Assembly (NCBI GenBank): GCA_019753155.1
Contig: JAIELG010000056.1
Coordinates: forward strand, 1-36,636
DNA: 36,636 nucleotides
DNA from: Burkholderiales bacterium
Lineage (GTDB): Bacteria; Pseudomonadota; Gammaproteobacteria; Burkholderiales; JABEVD01
Reading direction: 5' to 3'
Shown here: in pieces, positions 1-7,688 of the stretch
Position numbering within the stretch: position 1 is the first letter of the stretch
Layout of the letters: every line of letters begins with the position of its first letter
Program-made: the position numbers and the translations under genes
The notes under the pieces: model-generated
Seen by the model: only the letters and a program-made list of their open reading frames with translations
What the model was told of the DNA's origin: nothing
The model's database searches: none

Positions 1-1
1 C

Positions 2-166
2 AGCCGCGCGAATGACCCGATGGGTCAGATGAGGGCGGTTGCGAAGAACCTGTCGGATGCGGACATCCAGAACGTGGCGGCTTATCTTGCGCTGGCGCCG
101 CAATCGACGGAAGGCGACAGCTACCAGTACACGAACTCGCCCGAGGAACTGCATGTAACGCCTTGA
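2..166 (+). CDS. C-terminal end of a c-type cytochrome (partial)
   Basis: Open reading frame entering from the left edge and ending in TGA at 164-166. The 54 visible residues (MGQMRAVAKNLSDADIQNVA and then AAYLALAP) match the C-terminal helix of class I cytochrome c domains, where a distal heme-ligand Met often comes just before an L-(S/T)-x-x-(D/E)-I-x-x-(V/L)-A-x-Y helix. The CxxCH heme site would lie upstream of the window and cannot be seen. The gene ends before a strong terminator, so it is probably the last gene of its own transcript, upstream of a second cytochrome gene at 277. The family (cytochrome c553/c4-like) is inferred from this short tail only. Confidence 0.6.
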   Translation, partial: SRANDPMGQMRAVAKNLSDADIQNVAAYLALAPQSTEGDSYQYTNSPEELHVTP

Positions 167-184
167 GCGGTTTGAAAGCGTATG

Positions 185-216
185 AAACGGGATCCTCAAG
201 GATCCCGTTTTGTTTT
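185..216 (+). terminator. Intrinsic terminator after the cytochrome gene
   Basis: Perfect 11-bp inverted repeat: AAACGGGATCC at 185-195, a TCAA tetraloop at 196-199 and GGATCCCGTTT at 200-210, followed by a T-rich tail (TGTTTT). It sits 19 bp after the stop codon at 166, the position and form of a Rho-independent terminator. Confidence 0.85.
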
Positions 217-276
217 GAGGGAACGAAACAGATTTCATGCTGTCAAGCATGAGAGCGGGAATCGGGCGGGGTCGCG

Positions 277-843
277 ATGGCGGAAGGCAAGCGGGGTTTG
301 AAAGTCGGGGAGAAAGTGCTCTTCGGAATATTCGGGGCGTTCGTGCTGCTCGCCGCAGTGGGATTTTATTTCATGGATGCGGCGGTGCAACAGCATCCCG
401 CGATGTTCAAGGTGACGACGCACTACAATCTGAGCGCGCTGGGGGAAGAAGGGTCTTCGATCTTCCTGAAGGAAGGCTGCACGGATTGCCATCGGGCGAT
501 GCAGGACGGGACGAACAGCGGACTGAGCCTGGACGGGGAAGGCTCGAAGCGGGATGCGAAGTGGATTTATGCTTTTCTGAAGCATCCGCAGGAAACTTAC
601 GGGGCCACGACGATAGACCACAGGGATGCGCCCGCAGCGGCGGCGTTCGTGGCGGCGCTGCCCGAGGAGAAGATCAGGGCGCTGGCGGCGTTTCTGTCGG
701 AGCTGACGGCGGATCGCGGCTCGGCTTCTTCCTCGCTGCCGCCGGAAGCGCATGACGATTTCGTCGACAAGATGGTGAGCATATGGGCGCCGGAGAGCTG
801 GAAGCTGAAGTACAAGGACGTGCGCAAGGAAGGAAAGCAATGA
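277..843 (+). CDS. Membrane-anchored monoheme cytochrome c
   Basis: 188 residues. An N-terminal hydrophobic segment (about residues 13-33) follows a short charged stretch and should anchor the protein with its heme domain in the periplasm. One CxxCH site (C68-T-D-C71-H72) binds heme c covalently, and the downstream W-I-Y-A-F-L-K-x-P-Q resembles the helix before the distal ligand in CcoO/CcoP-like cytochromes. Where those proteins carry a Met-Pro, this one has T-T-I-D-H-R-D-A-P; the only later Met residues are M75 and one near the C-terminus, so distal ligation is unusual. The stop codon overlaps the next gene (ATGA at 840-843). The likely role is electron transfer to or from the oxidase-like protein encoded next. 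The family is clear; the redox partner is inferred from position. Confidence 0.8.
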   Translation: MAEGKRGLKVGEKVLFGIFGAFVLLAAVGFYFMDAAVQQHPAMFKVTTHYNLSALGEEGSSIFLKEGCTDCHRAMQDGTNSGLSLDGEGSKRDAKWIYAFLKHPQETYGATTIDHRDAPAAAAFVAALPEEKIRALAAFLSELTADRGSASSSLPPEAHDDFVDKMVSIWAPESWKLKYKDVRKEGKQ

Positions 844-1376
844 GGGAACTCGTTCCGGAAGACAAGCCGCAGTGGGAAGCGGACAAGAGTTATACGCAGT
901 ACACGCTGATGTTCATTTACGCATGCGTGATCTACAGTTTCATCGGGTTCACGTGGGGCGCGGTGATGGGCGGCGTAGAGGACTTCCGCCATTTCGTGGA
1001 TCATCGCATGTACGGGAACCTTCTGGTTCGGGCGCATGCGCATGTCAACCTGCTGGGGTGGGTGGAATGCGCGATATTCGGCGCGATCTATTATCTTCTG
1101 CCGCGGCTGGTGAAAAAGCCGATCTACAGCATGAAGCTGGTGAAAGCGCATTTCTGGCTGCATAACTTCGGGCTGATCGGGATGGTGGTGTTTTTTTCGA
1201 CGGCAGGCGTGATCGGCGGCGCGGCGAGCCTGGTGGCGAGTCCCCAGGAGCTGGATTCCCTGGTGAAGCCCTGGCTTGCCCTGGTGGGAATATTCGGCAG
1301 CATAGTGCTTGCCGCTAACGTGATCTGGGGCTACAACATATTCCGTACCGCTTCGGGATGGAGGAAAACGACATGA
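840..1376 (+). CDS. Short heme-copper oxidase subunit I-like membrane protein
   Basis: 178 residues, starting at the ATG that overlaps the previous stop. Four hydrophobic segments are visible (about residues 18-40, 62-87, 103-127 and 146-168). The H-A-H-V-N-L-L-G-W motif followed by F-G-A-I-Y-Y-L-L-P resembles the helix with the low-spin heme ligand in NorB/CcoN-type oxidases, and A-H-F-W-L-H-N-F-G-L is also typical of the short COX1-like family. Full subunit I has at least 12 helices and the copper-site histidines; this protein is far too short for that, so it is not a complete oxidase. It may bind heme b and pass electrons to the coupled cytochrome c. Known: short COX1-like proteins of about 150-180 residues exist and are usually listed as cbb3 subunit I-like. 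Heme binding here is inferred. Confidence 0.75.
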   Translation: MRELVPEDKPQWEADKSYTQYTLMFIYACVIYSFIGFTWGAVMGGVEDFRHFVDHRMYGNLLVRAHAHVNLLGWVECAIFGAIYYLLPRLVKKPIYSMKLVKAHFWLHNFGLIGMVVFFSTAGVIGGAASLVASPQELDSLVKPWLALVGIFGSIVLAANVIWGYNIFRTASGWRKTT

Positions 1377-1879
1377 AATATATTGCCGTATTGACGCTGC
1401 TTCTTTGCGGCTGCGATCTGGGCATGCATGGCGGCAGCGGGGATCTTCAGGTGGGACAGAAAGCGCCCGTCCTCGCGACCAAGACGCTCGCGGATGTGGG
1501 CGGAGACCTGTCGAAAATCACGACTTACCGCTATCCCGATCCGCGCATGTACCAGTATTCGCTGGATCAGGCGCTGAAGACGGGAAAACCGGTCGTGCTC
1601 GCTTTTGCCACCCCCGCGCATTGCACGGTATGCGACAACCAGCTGGCGATGCTGAAGGGATTGCAGGACAAGTACGGAAGGAACGTGATTTTCCTGCACA
1701 TGGACGAATACGACAATCCCCAGGCATACAAGGCGTTTCGCGTGGTCGGCGATCCGTGGACCTTCGTGATCGGCAAGGAAGGTGTGGTGCGCTGCGTCGC
1801 GCCGGGTCGTGTGCTGTACAGCGAACTGGATACGGCGATCAAGGATGCGCTGGAGGGAAAGGTGGACCATGCGCTGTGA
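1373..1879 (+). CDS. Thioredoxin-fold lipoprotein
   Basis: 168 residues from the ATG at 1373, which overlaps the preceding stop (ATGA) and has GGAGG at 1360-1364. An in-frame ATG at 1358 lies before this ribosome site and is less likely. The N-terminus is a lipoprotein signal (M-K-Y-I-A-V-L-T-L-L-L-C-G-C) with the lipidated Cys at about position 14. A thioredoxin-like core follows: V-V-L-A-F-A-T-P then C84-T-V-C87, and later V-V-G-D-P-W-T-F-V-I with the usual cis-Pro region. It is probably a periplasm-facing thiol-disulfide or redox-assembly protein of the TlpA/Sco-like type, which would fit maturation of the neighbouring cytochrome. Sco copper-binding residues beyond the CxxC pair were not recognised. 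The last 11 bases overlap the next gene. Confidence 0.75.
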   Translation: MKYIAVLTLLLCGCDLGMHGGSGDLQVGQKAPVLATKTLADVGGDLSKITTYRYPDPRMYQYSLDQALKTGKPVVLAFATPAHCTVCDNQLAMLKGLQDKYGRNVIFLHMDEYDNPQAYKAFRVVGDPWTFVIGKEGVVRCVAPGRVLYSELDTAIKDALEGKVDHAL

Positions 1880-2318
1880 TCTGGTTCCGGACAGGAAGGG
1901 CGTGATCTGGGATCTTCTGCTTTACGTTCCGACCGTGTTTTTTCTTGCCCTGATCGCCACCAAATTCTGGTACGAGGACAGCAGGAATTTCGCATATCTG
2001 CTCGCCTTTCTGGCGAGTTTTTTCTTTCTGGCAGGCGTCAACCGCATACTGAAGACGCGACTGATGGTGCTCGGCAGCGCGCCCGTCGCCATCGATGCGG
2101 GGAAGGATAGCGTCAGGGTAACGCTGCGTTCGGGAGGAGACATCGCTCTGCTGAAAGAGATCAAGCGTTACGGCGACTATGCGGGCAAGAGCTTCGGCCT
2201 TTCCGGGCTCGACGGCAAGGGAAGCCGGCAGCAATTCGTGTTCCACAAGGCCCAGTTCGCGGGATCCGACTACGATGAAGTGCAGAAGGCCCTCGATGCG
2301 CTGCGCGCTGCGCGCTGA
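1869..2318 (+). CDS. Two-helix membrane protein of unknown function
   Basis: 149 residues. The start at 1869 overlaps the lipoprotein gene by 11 bp, as elsewhere in this operon; an ATG at 1782 lies deep inside the previous gene and was discarded. Two adjacent hydrophobic segments (about residues 13-32 and 38-58) form a hairpin in the membrane. A cytoplasmic-looking domain follows, with a beta-rich stretch (S-V-R-V-T-L-R-S-G-G-D) and a C-terminal helix. I recognise no family. Overlap with the cytochrome, oxidase-like and thioredoxin-like genes makes a role in the same redox module or its assembly likely, but that rests on context alone. Confidence 0.65.
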   Translation: MRCDLVPDRKGVIWDLLLYVPTVFFLALIATKFWYEDSRNFAYLLAFLASFFFLAGVNRILKTRLMVLGSAPVAIDAGKDSVRVTLRSGGDIALLKEIKRYGDYAGKSFGLSGLDGKGSRQQFVFHKAQFAGSDYDEVQKALDALRAAR

Positions 2319-2401
2319 ATCCTGAAGCGCGATATTCCTGCTGCTTGCGGTCCCCATCGGGGCCGATCTCATGGACGGGACAGTAAACCCGTGTTCGAGC
2401 C

Positions 2402-2431
2402 TTAACCTTTGCGCCGTATCGGAGCTACAAT
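2402..2431 (+). promoter_or_regulatory. Possible sigma-70 promoter for the che operon
   Basis: TTAACC at 2402-2407 and TACAAT at 2426-2431 with an 18-bp spacer, 33 bp before the GTG start of the tandem CheW gene. The -10 box is good, the -35 box weak. No flagellar sigma-28 pattern was seen. Confidence 0.3.
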
Positions 2432-2463
2432 GTAAAAGGCCCTTTCCTACAAGAGGAAAAGCA

Positions 2464-3459
2464 GTGACACCCGCCTCTCCCATGAGCCTGCTGATTTTTT
2501 ACCTCGATGGCGCGCGCTTCGGCCTCGACGCCCGGGTCGTCCGCGAATCGGTCTGGCTGCCGGAACTGACTCCCGCAGAAGAAGCGCCGCCTTATATTGC
2601 GGGGATCTTCAATCTGCGAGGACGGATCGTTCCCGTCACCGACCTCAATCTGCGTTTCGGCCATCCTGCACGGCCTTATCGACTCAGCGACCAGATCGTG
2701 GTGCTGGAACAGGACTCTCTGCTGATGGGCCTCGTCGTCAGCGAGGTGAGCGAAGTGGTCGAGTTTTCCGCCGAGGCCATTCAGGCGCTTTCTGAATTCG
2801 ATGCGGGAGCCTCCCATATTGCGGCGGGAGAAGCGCGTGTGGGGGAGGACATCGTGACGCTGCTGGACGCAGGCCGGCTGTTGCACCTGCCTCGGGATAT
2901 GGGGGAAAACCGGGGCTTCAGCTTCCCGCAGGCCGCGCCGGAAGACCGTGAAGCATTTCGCGCACGGGCGAGGGCGCTCATGGAGGCCGCCGCAGAAGAG
3001 GATGGCGCGCATCTTGCCCTCGCCGTGGCAGAGATGGGCGGCGAATATTTCGGCATCGAACTCGAAGCCGTGCAGGAATTCTGTGAAATCGATCGTCTCT
3101 GCCCGATACCCTGTTGCCCGCCGCATATTCTGGGCGCCATCAGCCTGCGCGGCAATCCCGTCACCCTGCTCGATCTGCGCGCCGCCCTCAACCTGTCGCC
3201 TGCCGGACAGAACTGCGACAAGGCGGTGATCGCCTGCGCTTCGAGCCGGCTCGGTCGGGAACAATCGGTCGGGATGGCGGTGGATGACGTGCTTGACGTG
3301 ATCTACCTGCGCGAAGCGCAATTGCAGATGCCGCCGGCAGAACTTCGCGGGACGGAAATCAGGGGTGCCGCGCTTTATCGCGGGAAAACGATGATGGTGC
3401 TGGATCTTACCGCGCTGCTGGCCCGGGAGGAATGGATAGTCGACGAAAACGTGCAATAG
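2464..3459 (+). CDS. cheW: Tandem CheW coupling protein
   Basis: 331 residues from GTG 2464, chosen because AGAGGA at 2452-2457 is well spaced before it; an in-frame ATG at 2482 is too far from that site. Two complete CheW-like SH3-type domains follow one another. The first (about residues 8-145) contains Y-I-A-G-I-F-N-L-R-G-R-I-V-P-V-T-D-L, and the second (about 180-325) contains H-I-L-G-A-I-S-L-R-G-N-P-V-T-L-L-D-L. The N-L-R-G/S-L-R-G turn with a following D-L is the CheW hallmark. CheW links receptor tips to CheA, and a double domain could bridge two kinase or receptor partners in the array. It is the first gene of the chemosensory operon, 6 bp before the MCP gene. Confidence 0.9.
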   Translation: MTPASPMSLLIFYLDGARFGLDARVVRESVWLPELTPAEEAPPYIAGIFNLRGRIVPVTDLNLRFGHPARPYRLSDQIVVLEQDSLLMGLVVSEVSEVVEFSAEAIQALSEFDAGASHIAAGEARVGEDIVTLLDAGRLLHLPRDMGENRGFSFPQAAPEDREAFRARARALMEAAAEEDGAHLALAVAEMGGEYFGIELEAVQEFCEIDRLCPIPCCPPHILGAISLRGNPVTLLDLRAALNLSPAGQNCDKAVIACASSRLGREQSVGMAVDDVLDVIYLREAQLQMPPAELRGTEIRGAALYRGKTMMVLDLTALLAREEWIVDENVQ

Positions 3460-3465
3460 GAGAAT

Positions 3466-4941
3466 ATGATGTTGACAAGAATGAAGCTGCGCCAGCGCAT
3501 CCTGCTGGGCTACCTCGCGCCTTTCCTGCTTTTGCTGGCGGTGATGGGGGCGGTCTATGTCGATGCGCGAACCGCCGATCAAAAAAATGTGGAACTGGAC
3601 GAAACAGCCCCTTTTCTAGAAGACGTGGTGGTCGCGGCAGACTCCCTGGTGCGCATGCAGCGCGCGTCTTTTGCATATGTGCTCACCAATGGAAAAGCCT
3701 ACGGGAACGGAAGCGGGTATCCGAAAAAAATCTACGAAGCCAGCGCATCGAGGTTCCAGGAGACGATGAATAAACTCGAACCTTTGGGCGAACGGGTCGG
3801 GCAACAGGATGCGCTTCGCCGGATGGCGACGATAGGCGACAACATCGCTCAGGTGACCCATCATTACATGGAGCTGGTCGATGCGGGCAGGGAGAAGGAA
3901 GCCGTCGCGGAGGCGCGCCGCGGCGAAAGCATCAGGCTTTCCAGTCAAATCGACCCGCTGATCGATTCCATAGTGAAAGACGAGACGGCGCGCCGGAACA
4001 GGCAACGCACGGAAGTGGGCGAGCTTATCGACAAGATCCAGAACACGGTCGAGATCGGGACATTGTCGGCCATCGCGCTGACCGTGATCCTGGGCTTGTC
4101 GATCGCCACGGTGGTGAGCCGCAGCATCACTTCCAGCGCCGCGCAGCTTTCCTCCGCCAGCAGCGAAATCGCCGCAACCATAGCCCAGCACGAACGCACC
4201 GCCAGCCAGCAGGCGGCTGCCGTCACACAGACTTCGGCCACTATCGCCCAGTTGTCCGCCTCGTCGCGCCAGTCTGCGGAGCAGGCGGCGAATTCGGCAA
4301 CGCTTGCGGAACGCGCCGCTTCCACCACGGCGGAGGGCAGCGATTCCACGATGCAGGTGGTGGCAGCGATGGGCCGCCTCAGGGAAAAGATCGGCGCCAT
4401 GGCTGACCAGACATTGCATCTGAGCGAGCAGACCGGGCAGATCGGGAATATCGCCACCCTGGTCAAGGATTTATCCGGGCAGATCAACATGCTGGCTTTG
4501 AATGCCGCAGTGGAAGCGGCGCGTGCCGGCGAACACGGCAAGGGGTTTGCCGTGGTGGCGAGCGAAATACGCAAGCTTGCCGACCAGAGCAAGAAATCGG
4601 CGGAACAGACCGCAATGCTGGTGACCGACATTCAAAAAGCCACCAATTCCTCCATCATGATTACGGAGGAAGGCAGTCGCACCGTTACCGATGTGACCCA
4701 ACTGGTGCAGAAGGTGGCCGAAATCTTCAATAACCTGGCAAACGTGGCGGGTCGCGTCAATGAAAATTCACAGCAGATGATGCTGAACACGAAACAGCAA
4801 TCCATCGCCTTCGCCCAGGTGGCGGACGCGGCCAACAGCATCGCTGCCGGCTCCAAGGAAACGGCCGCCGGCATCAGCCAGACCAAGGTCGGGGTGCAGA
4901 ACCTGAACGAGGTGGCGGAAAACCTCAAGGCGATAGCATGA
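3466..4941 (+). CDS. Methyl-accepting chemotaxis protein
   Basis: 491 residues. Two ATG codons are adjacent (3466 and 3469); AGGAG at 3458-3462 is better spaced for the second, so the true start may be 3469. Segment TM1 covers about residues 14-33, then a periplasmic helical domain of roughly 150 residues resembling a four-helix-bundle sensor, then TM2 at about 195-215. A canonical HAMP domain is not obvious: the helix runs almost directly into the signalling coiled coil. The hairpin tip ([20 protein letters not shown] and on through [12 protein letters not shown]) is fully conserved. Gln/Glu pairs suitable for methylation occur on both arms, and CheR and CheB are encoded in the operon. The ligand cannot be read from sequence. 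Confidence 0.93.
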   Translation: MMLTRMKLRQRILLGYLAPFLLLLAVMGAVYVDARTADQKNVELDETAPFLEDVVVAADSLVRMQRASFAYVLTNGKAYGNGSGYPKKIYEASASRFQETMNKLEPLGERVGQQDALRRMATIGDNIAQVTHHYMELVDAGREKEAVAEARRGESIRLSSQIDPLIDSIVKDETARRNRQRTEVGELIDKIQNTVEIGTLSAIALTVILGLSIATVVSRSITSSAAQLSSASSEIAATIAQHERTASQQAAAVTQTSATIAQLSASSRQSAEQAANSATLAERAASTTAEGSDSTMQVVAAMGRLREKIGAMADQTLHLSEQTGQIGNIATLVKDLSGQINMLALNAAVEAARAGEHGKGFAVVASEIRKLADQSKKSAEQTAMLVTDIQKATNSSIMITEEGSRTVTDVTQLVQKVAEIFNNLANVAGRVNENSQQMMLNTKQQSIAFAQVADAANSIAAGSKETAAGISQTKVGVQNLNEVAENLKAIA

Positions 4942-4953
4942 TGGAATTTGTCG

Positions 4954-5283
4954 CCCCCACCCCAACCCTCCCCCGCGCTGTGCGCAAGGGAGGGTGCTTC
5001 GAATTTTCTCCCCGCCTGCCGGAGAAAGCCGCGTTCATTCTCCCCCGCGCTGTGCGCAAGGGAGGGTGCTTCGAATTTTTCCCGCGCCTGCCGGAGGTCG
5101 CGTTCACCTCCCTCCCCGCTGCGCGCAAGGGAGGGCGCTTCGAATTCTTCCCGCGCCTGCCGGAGGTTGCGTTCACCTCCCTCCCCGCTGCGCGCAAAGG
5201 AGGGCGCTCCGAATGATCCCCCCGCCTGCCGGAGGTCGCGTTCACCTCCCTCCCCCGCGTGCGGGGGAGGGTTGGGGTGGGGG
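4954..5283 (+). repeat. REP-like tandem repeat array bounded by a 23-bp inverted repeat
   Basis: About five units with starts near 4968, 5040, 5112, 5181 and 5250 (periods 72, 72, 69 and 69 bp). Each unit holds CCCTCCCC...AAGGGAGGG, then a TTCGAA core, then a second hairpin of the form GGAGGTCGCGTTCACCTCC. The last copy is a compact palindrome, CCCTCCCCCGC GT GCGGGGGAGGG (5248-5271). The ends, 4954-4976 and 5261-5283, are perfect 23-bp reverse complements. The array fills the 354-bp gap between the MCP gene and the DUF559 gene. In silico translations of such C/G-rich repeats give the P-x-P-T-L-P and A-G-E-G words seen scattered through many proteobacterial genomes. Unit lengths are multiples of three, so several frames stay open, but I regard these as non-coding. 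Confidence 0.88.
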
Positions 5284-5295
5284 TGCATAAAAGCC

Positions 5296-5643
5296 ATGCG
5301 TAACCCCATAACTCAAAACCACGCATGCACGCTGAGAAAACATGCGACGGACACCGAACGCCACCTTTGGCGCTATCTGCGCGATCGTCGGCTTGGAGGC
5401 TACCGTTTCAGACGTCAGGTGCCCATAGGCGACTACATCGCCGATCTCGCCTGCCTGGAGGCGAAGCTGATTATCGAACTGGATGGCGGGCAGCACCAGC
5501 GGGAATACGACGCGCACCGGGACAGACAAATCAGGGCGCAGGGGTTCCGGATCCTGCGATTCTGGGACAATCAGGTGTTTCAGGAGACACAGGCCGTTCT
5601 TGAGGTGATTCTGCAGGCATTGAAAACAGGTTCTCCACCATGA
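5296..5643 (+). CDS. DUF559 endonuclease-like protein
   Basis: 115 residues from ATG 5296, just after the repeat array; the same frame is open back to 4948 through the repeats, but that part is repeat sequence. Core motifs fit DUF559, a Vsr/restriction-endonuclease-like fold: T-E-R-H-L-W-R-Y-L-R-D-R-R-L-G-G-Y-R-F-R, then Q-V-P-I-G-D-Y-I-A-D-L-A-C, then L-I-I-E-L-D-G-G-Q-H and finally G-F-R-I-L-R-F-W-D-N-Q-V. The acidic D in I-A-D, the E-L-D-G and the Q-H form the expected nuclease core. DUF559 genes often lie beside such C/G-rich repeats. Its stop overlaps the cheA start (ATGA at 5640-5643), so cheA translation is probably coupled to it. It has no evident role in chemotaxis and looks like an inserted gene. 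Confidence 0.85.
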   Translation: MRNPITQNHACTLRKHATDTERHLWRYLRDRRLGGYRFRRQVPIGDYIADLACLEAKLIIELDGGQHQREYDAHRDRQIRAQGFRILRFWDNQVFQETQAVLEVILQALKTGSPP

Positions 5644-7688
5644 TCGCAGATAAGGAACTGGCCCAGCTCTTCAAGGCGGAAAGCGCCGAGCATCTCGCCT
5701 GCCTCGATGACGGCCTGCTGCGCCTGGAGAAGAATCCGGCCGATCAGTCGATACTGGAGGATGTGTTCAGGGAAGCCCACAGCATGAAGGGGGCTGCGCG
5801 CATGTTGGGGCTGGCCGGGATAGAAACCGCCGCGCATGGCCTGGAAAGCATCCTGAACGCTGCGCGCAAAGGGGATGCGCCGCTCACGCAGGAGGCGATC
5901 GAAGGCATGAATGCCGCGCTGCTCGAACTGCGCAAGCTGGTCGATATCGAATTCGCAATGGATCCAATCCGCGATCGGCAACCCGAAATCGACAATCGGC
6001 CGATCGGCAATCAGCAAGGCCCCGCCATCCCATATCCCCCATTCGATTCGTTCCATATTGAAACCGTGCGCGTGGAGACGCGCAAGCTCGATGATCTCCT
6101 GACCCTCGTGGGCGAACTCAGCGTGATCCAGGGGCGGGCGCAGCACAGGCTGTCGCTGATGGATGATTTGCAGGATCAATGGATGATGCTCGAACGCAGC
6201 CTCGGGAACGTGCGGAATACGGGATTGGGAAACAGGATCAGGCAGGCGCGCGACGCCTTGTACGAGGACGGAATGCGGTTTGAAACAACGGTCGGCATGC
6301 TGGAAGAGCAGGTGCTCGCCGCCCGCCTGCTGCCGCTTTCCACAGTTTTCGCGCTGTTTCCCCGCATGGTGCGCGATCTCGCCAGGGAGCAGGGCAAGGA
6401 AGCGGAACTTGTGGCCGAGGGCGGGGAGATCGGCGTGGACAAGTACATCCTCGAACAGATGAAAGACCCGTTGATGCACTTGCTGCGCAACGCCATCGAC
6501 CACGGGATCGAGCCGCCTGACGAGCGCGAACGCCAGGGCAAGCCGCCTGCGGGTAAAGTGCGGCTGCGCGCATCGAGGGAAAACGGCAAAGTGCTGCTGG
6601 AAGTGAGCGACGACGGCCGCGGCCTGGATCTGGAAGCGATCCGGCGGGCGGCATCGAAGCGCGGGCTGCACGATGAAGCAGCGCTTGCCGCCATGCCCCC
6701 CGCGCAACTGCAGCAACTGATCTTTTTGCCCGGCTTTTCCACCAGCGCCTTCGTTACGGAACTCTCCGGGCGCGGCGTGGGGCTGGATGTGGTCAGGGTC
6801 AACGTGGAGCGTCTCAAAGGCGACATCCGGATGGAATCCGTGCCGCACCGGGGCACTGCAATGCGGATGCGCCTGCCGCTCAGCCTCGCCACCACGCGCC
6901 TGCTGCTGGCAAGCGTGGGGGGGCGCGTATATGGCCTGCCTGTCGAATGCATCCATGTTTCGCGCGGACTGCGCGAAGAAGATGTTTTCACCCTCGAAGG
7001 CCACCCTGCCATCGATCTGGAGGGGCAAGCGCTGATCGCGCCCCGCCTTGCCGACCTTCTGGCTTTGCCCTCGGAAAGACGCGAGGCGGCATGCATTGTG
7101 CTACAGGTGGGCGAGGACCGATTGGGATTGCGTGTGGACGAAGTGCTGGACGAAGAAGAGGCGGTCGTCAAACCGCTGGGCGCTCCGCTCTCCCGCGTGC
7201 GCAATGTTGCCGGCCTGACCATGCTGGGCAGCGGGGAGATTTGCGTGGTGCTCAATCCCTCCGATCTGCTGCGCTCGGCAATGGCTGCGAAAGCGCAACC
7301 GGCAGCTCCCACAATCGGCACTTCCGCACCCCGCATTTTATTGGTGGAAGACTCCGCCCTGGTGCGCGCCATGGAAAAACGCATACTCGAAGAGGCCGGT
7401 TACGAAGCGGTTGCCGTCGCGGACGGAATGGACGCGCTCGATGCGCTGGGCAAACAAGGCTTCTCCGCGGTAGTGTCCGACATCGTGATGCCCAACATGG
7501 ACGGCCTGAGCCTCACTGCGAGCATCCGCAGGGATCCGCGCTACAAGGATCTGCCGGTGATACTCGTGACCACGCTTTCTTCTGACAGGGACAAACAGCA
7601 CGGGCTGGAAGCGGGCGCCAATGCCTACATCCCCAAGCCCTCATTCGACCAGCGCGTGCTGCTGGGAACCCTCAAGAAGCTGATATGA
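5640..7688 (+). CDS. cheA: Hybrid chemosensory kinase CheA with C-terminal receiver
   Basis: 682 residues. N-terminal Hpt domain with phospho-accepting His47 in F-R-E-A-H-S-M-K-G; no CheY/CheB-binding P2 domain is evident. A low-complexity linker (about 107-137) contains short DNA repeats. The dimerisation helices, with V-E-T-R-K-L-D-D-L-L-T-L-V-G-E-L, are followed by the HATPase domain: N box H280-L-L-R-N-A-I-D-H-G, then D-D-G-R-G-L-D and G-R-G-V-G-L-D-V-V. A CheW-like domain spans about 420-550, and a receiver has Asp614 in V-S-D-I-V-M-P and a conserved late K-P. It phosphorylates its own receiver and those of partner proteins in response to receptor state. The upstream ribosome site is weak, which fits coupling to the DUF559 gene. 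The end overlaps cheB by 4 bp. Confidence 0.93.
   Translation: MIADKELAQLFKAESAEHLACLDDGLLRLEKNPADQSILEDVFREAHSMKGAARMLGLAGIETAAHGLESILNAARKGDAPLTQEAIEGMNAALLELRKLVDIEFAMDPIRDRQPEIDNRPIGNQQGPAIPYPPFDSFHIETVRVETRKLDDLLTLVGELSVIQGRAQHRLSLMDDLQDQWMMLERSLGNVRNTGLGNRIRQARDALYEDGMRFETTVGMLEEQVLAARLLPLSTVFALFPRMVRDLAREQGKEAELVAEGGEIGVDKYILEQMKDPLMHLLRNAIDHGIEPPDERERQGKPPAGKVRLRASRENGKVLLEVSDDGRGLDLEAIRRAASKRGLHDEAALAAMPPAQLQQLIFLPGFSTSAFVTELSGRGVGLDVVRVNVERLKGDIRMESVPHRGTAMRMRLPLSLATTRLLLASVGGRVYGLPVECIHVSRGLREEDVFTLEGHPAIDLEGQALIAPRLADLLALPSERREAACIVLQVGEDRLGLRVDEVLDEEEAVVKPLGAPLSRVRNVAGLTMLGSGEICVVLNPSDLLRSAMAAKAQPAAPTIGTSAPRILLVEDSALVRAMEKRILEEAGYEAVAVADGMDALDALGKQGFSAVVSDIVMPNMDGLSLTASIRRDPRYKDLPVILVTTLSSDRDKQHGLEAGANAYIPKPSFDQRVLLGTLKKLI

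Noticed and set aside
840-1376. Possibility of a frameshifted full-length oxidase subunit I
   Set aside because: The next gene overlaps by 4 bp and encodes a lipoprotein; no further oxidase helices occur in any frame downstream, so the protein is naturally short.
2335-2375. Possible terminator (GGTCCCC ATC GGGGCC) after the two-helix membrane protein
   Set aside because: The stem is interrupted and there is no T-tract, so it was not annotated.
4966-5283. Regular repeats resembling a CRISPR array
   Set aside because: The units are nearly identical end to end, with no unique spacers of constant length, and no cas genes are nearby.
5580-7028. A 482-codon open frame on the minus strand
   Set aside because: Antisense to cheA; it has no recognisable domain and results from GC-rich codon use.
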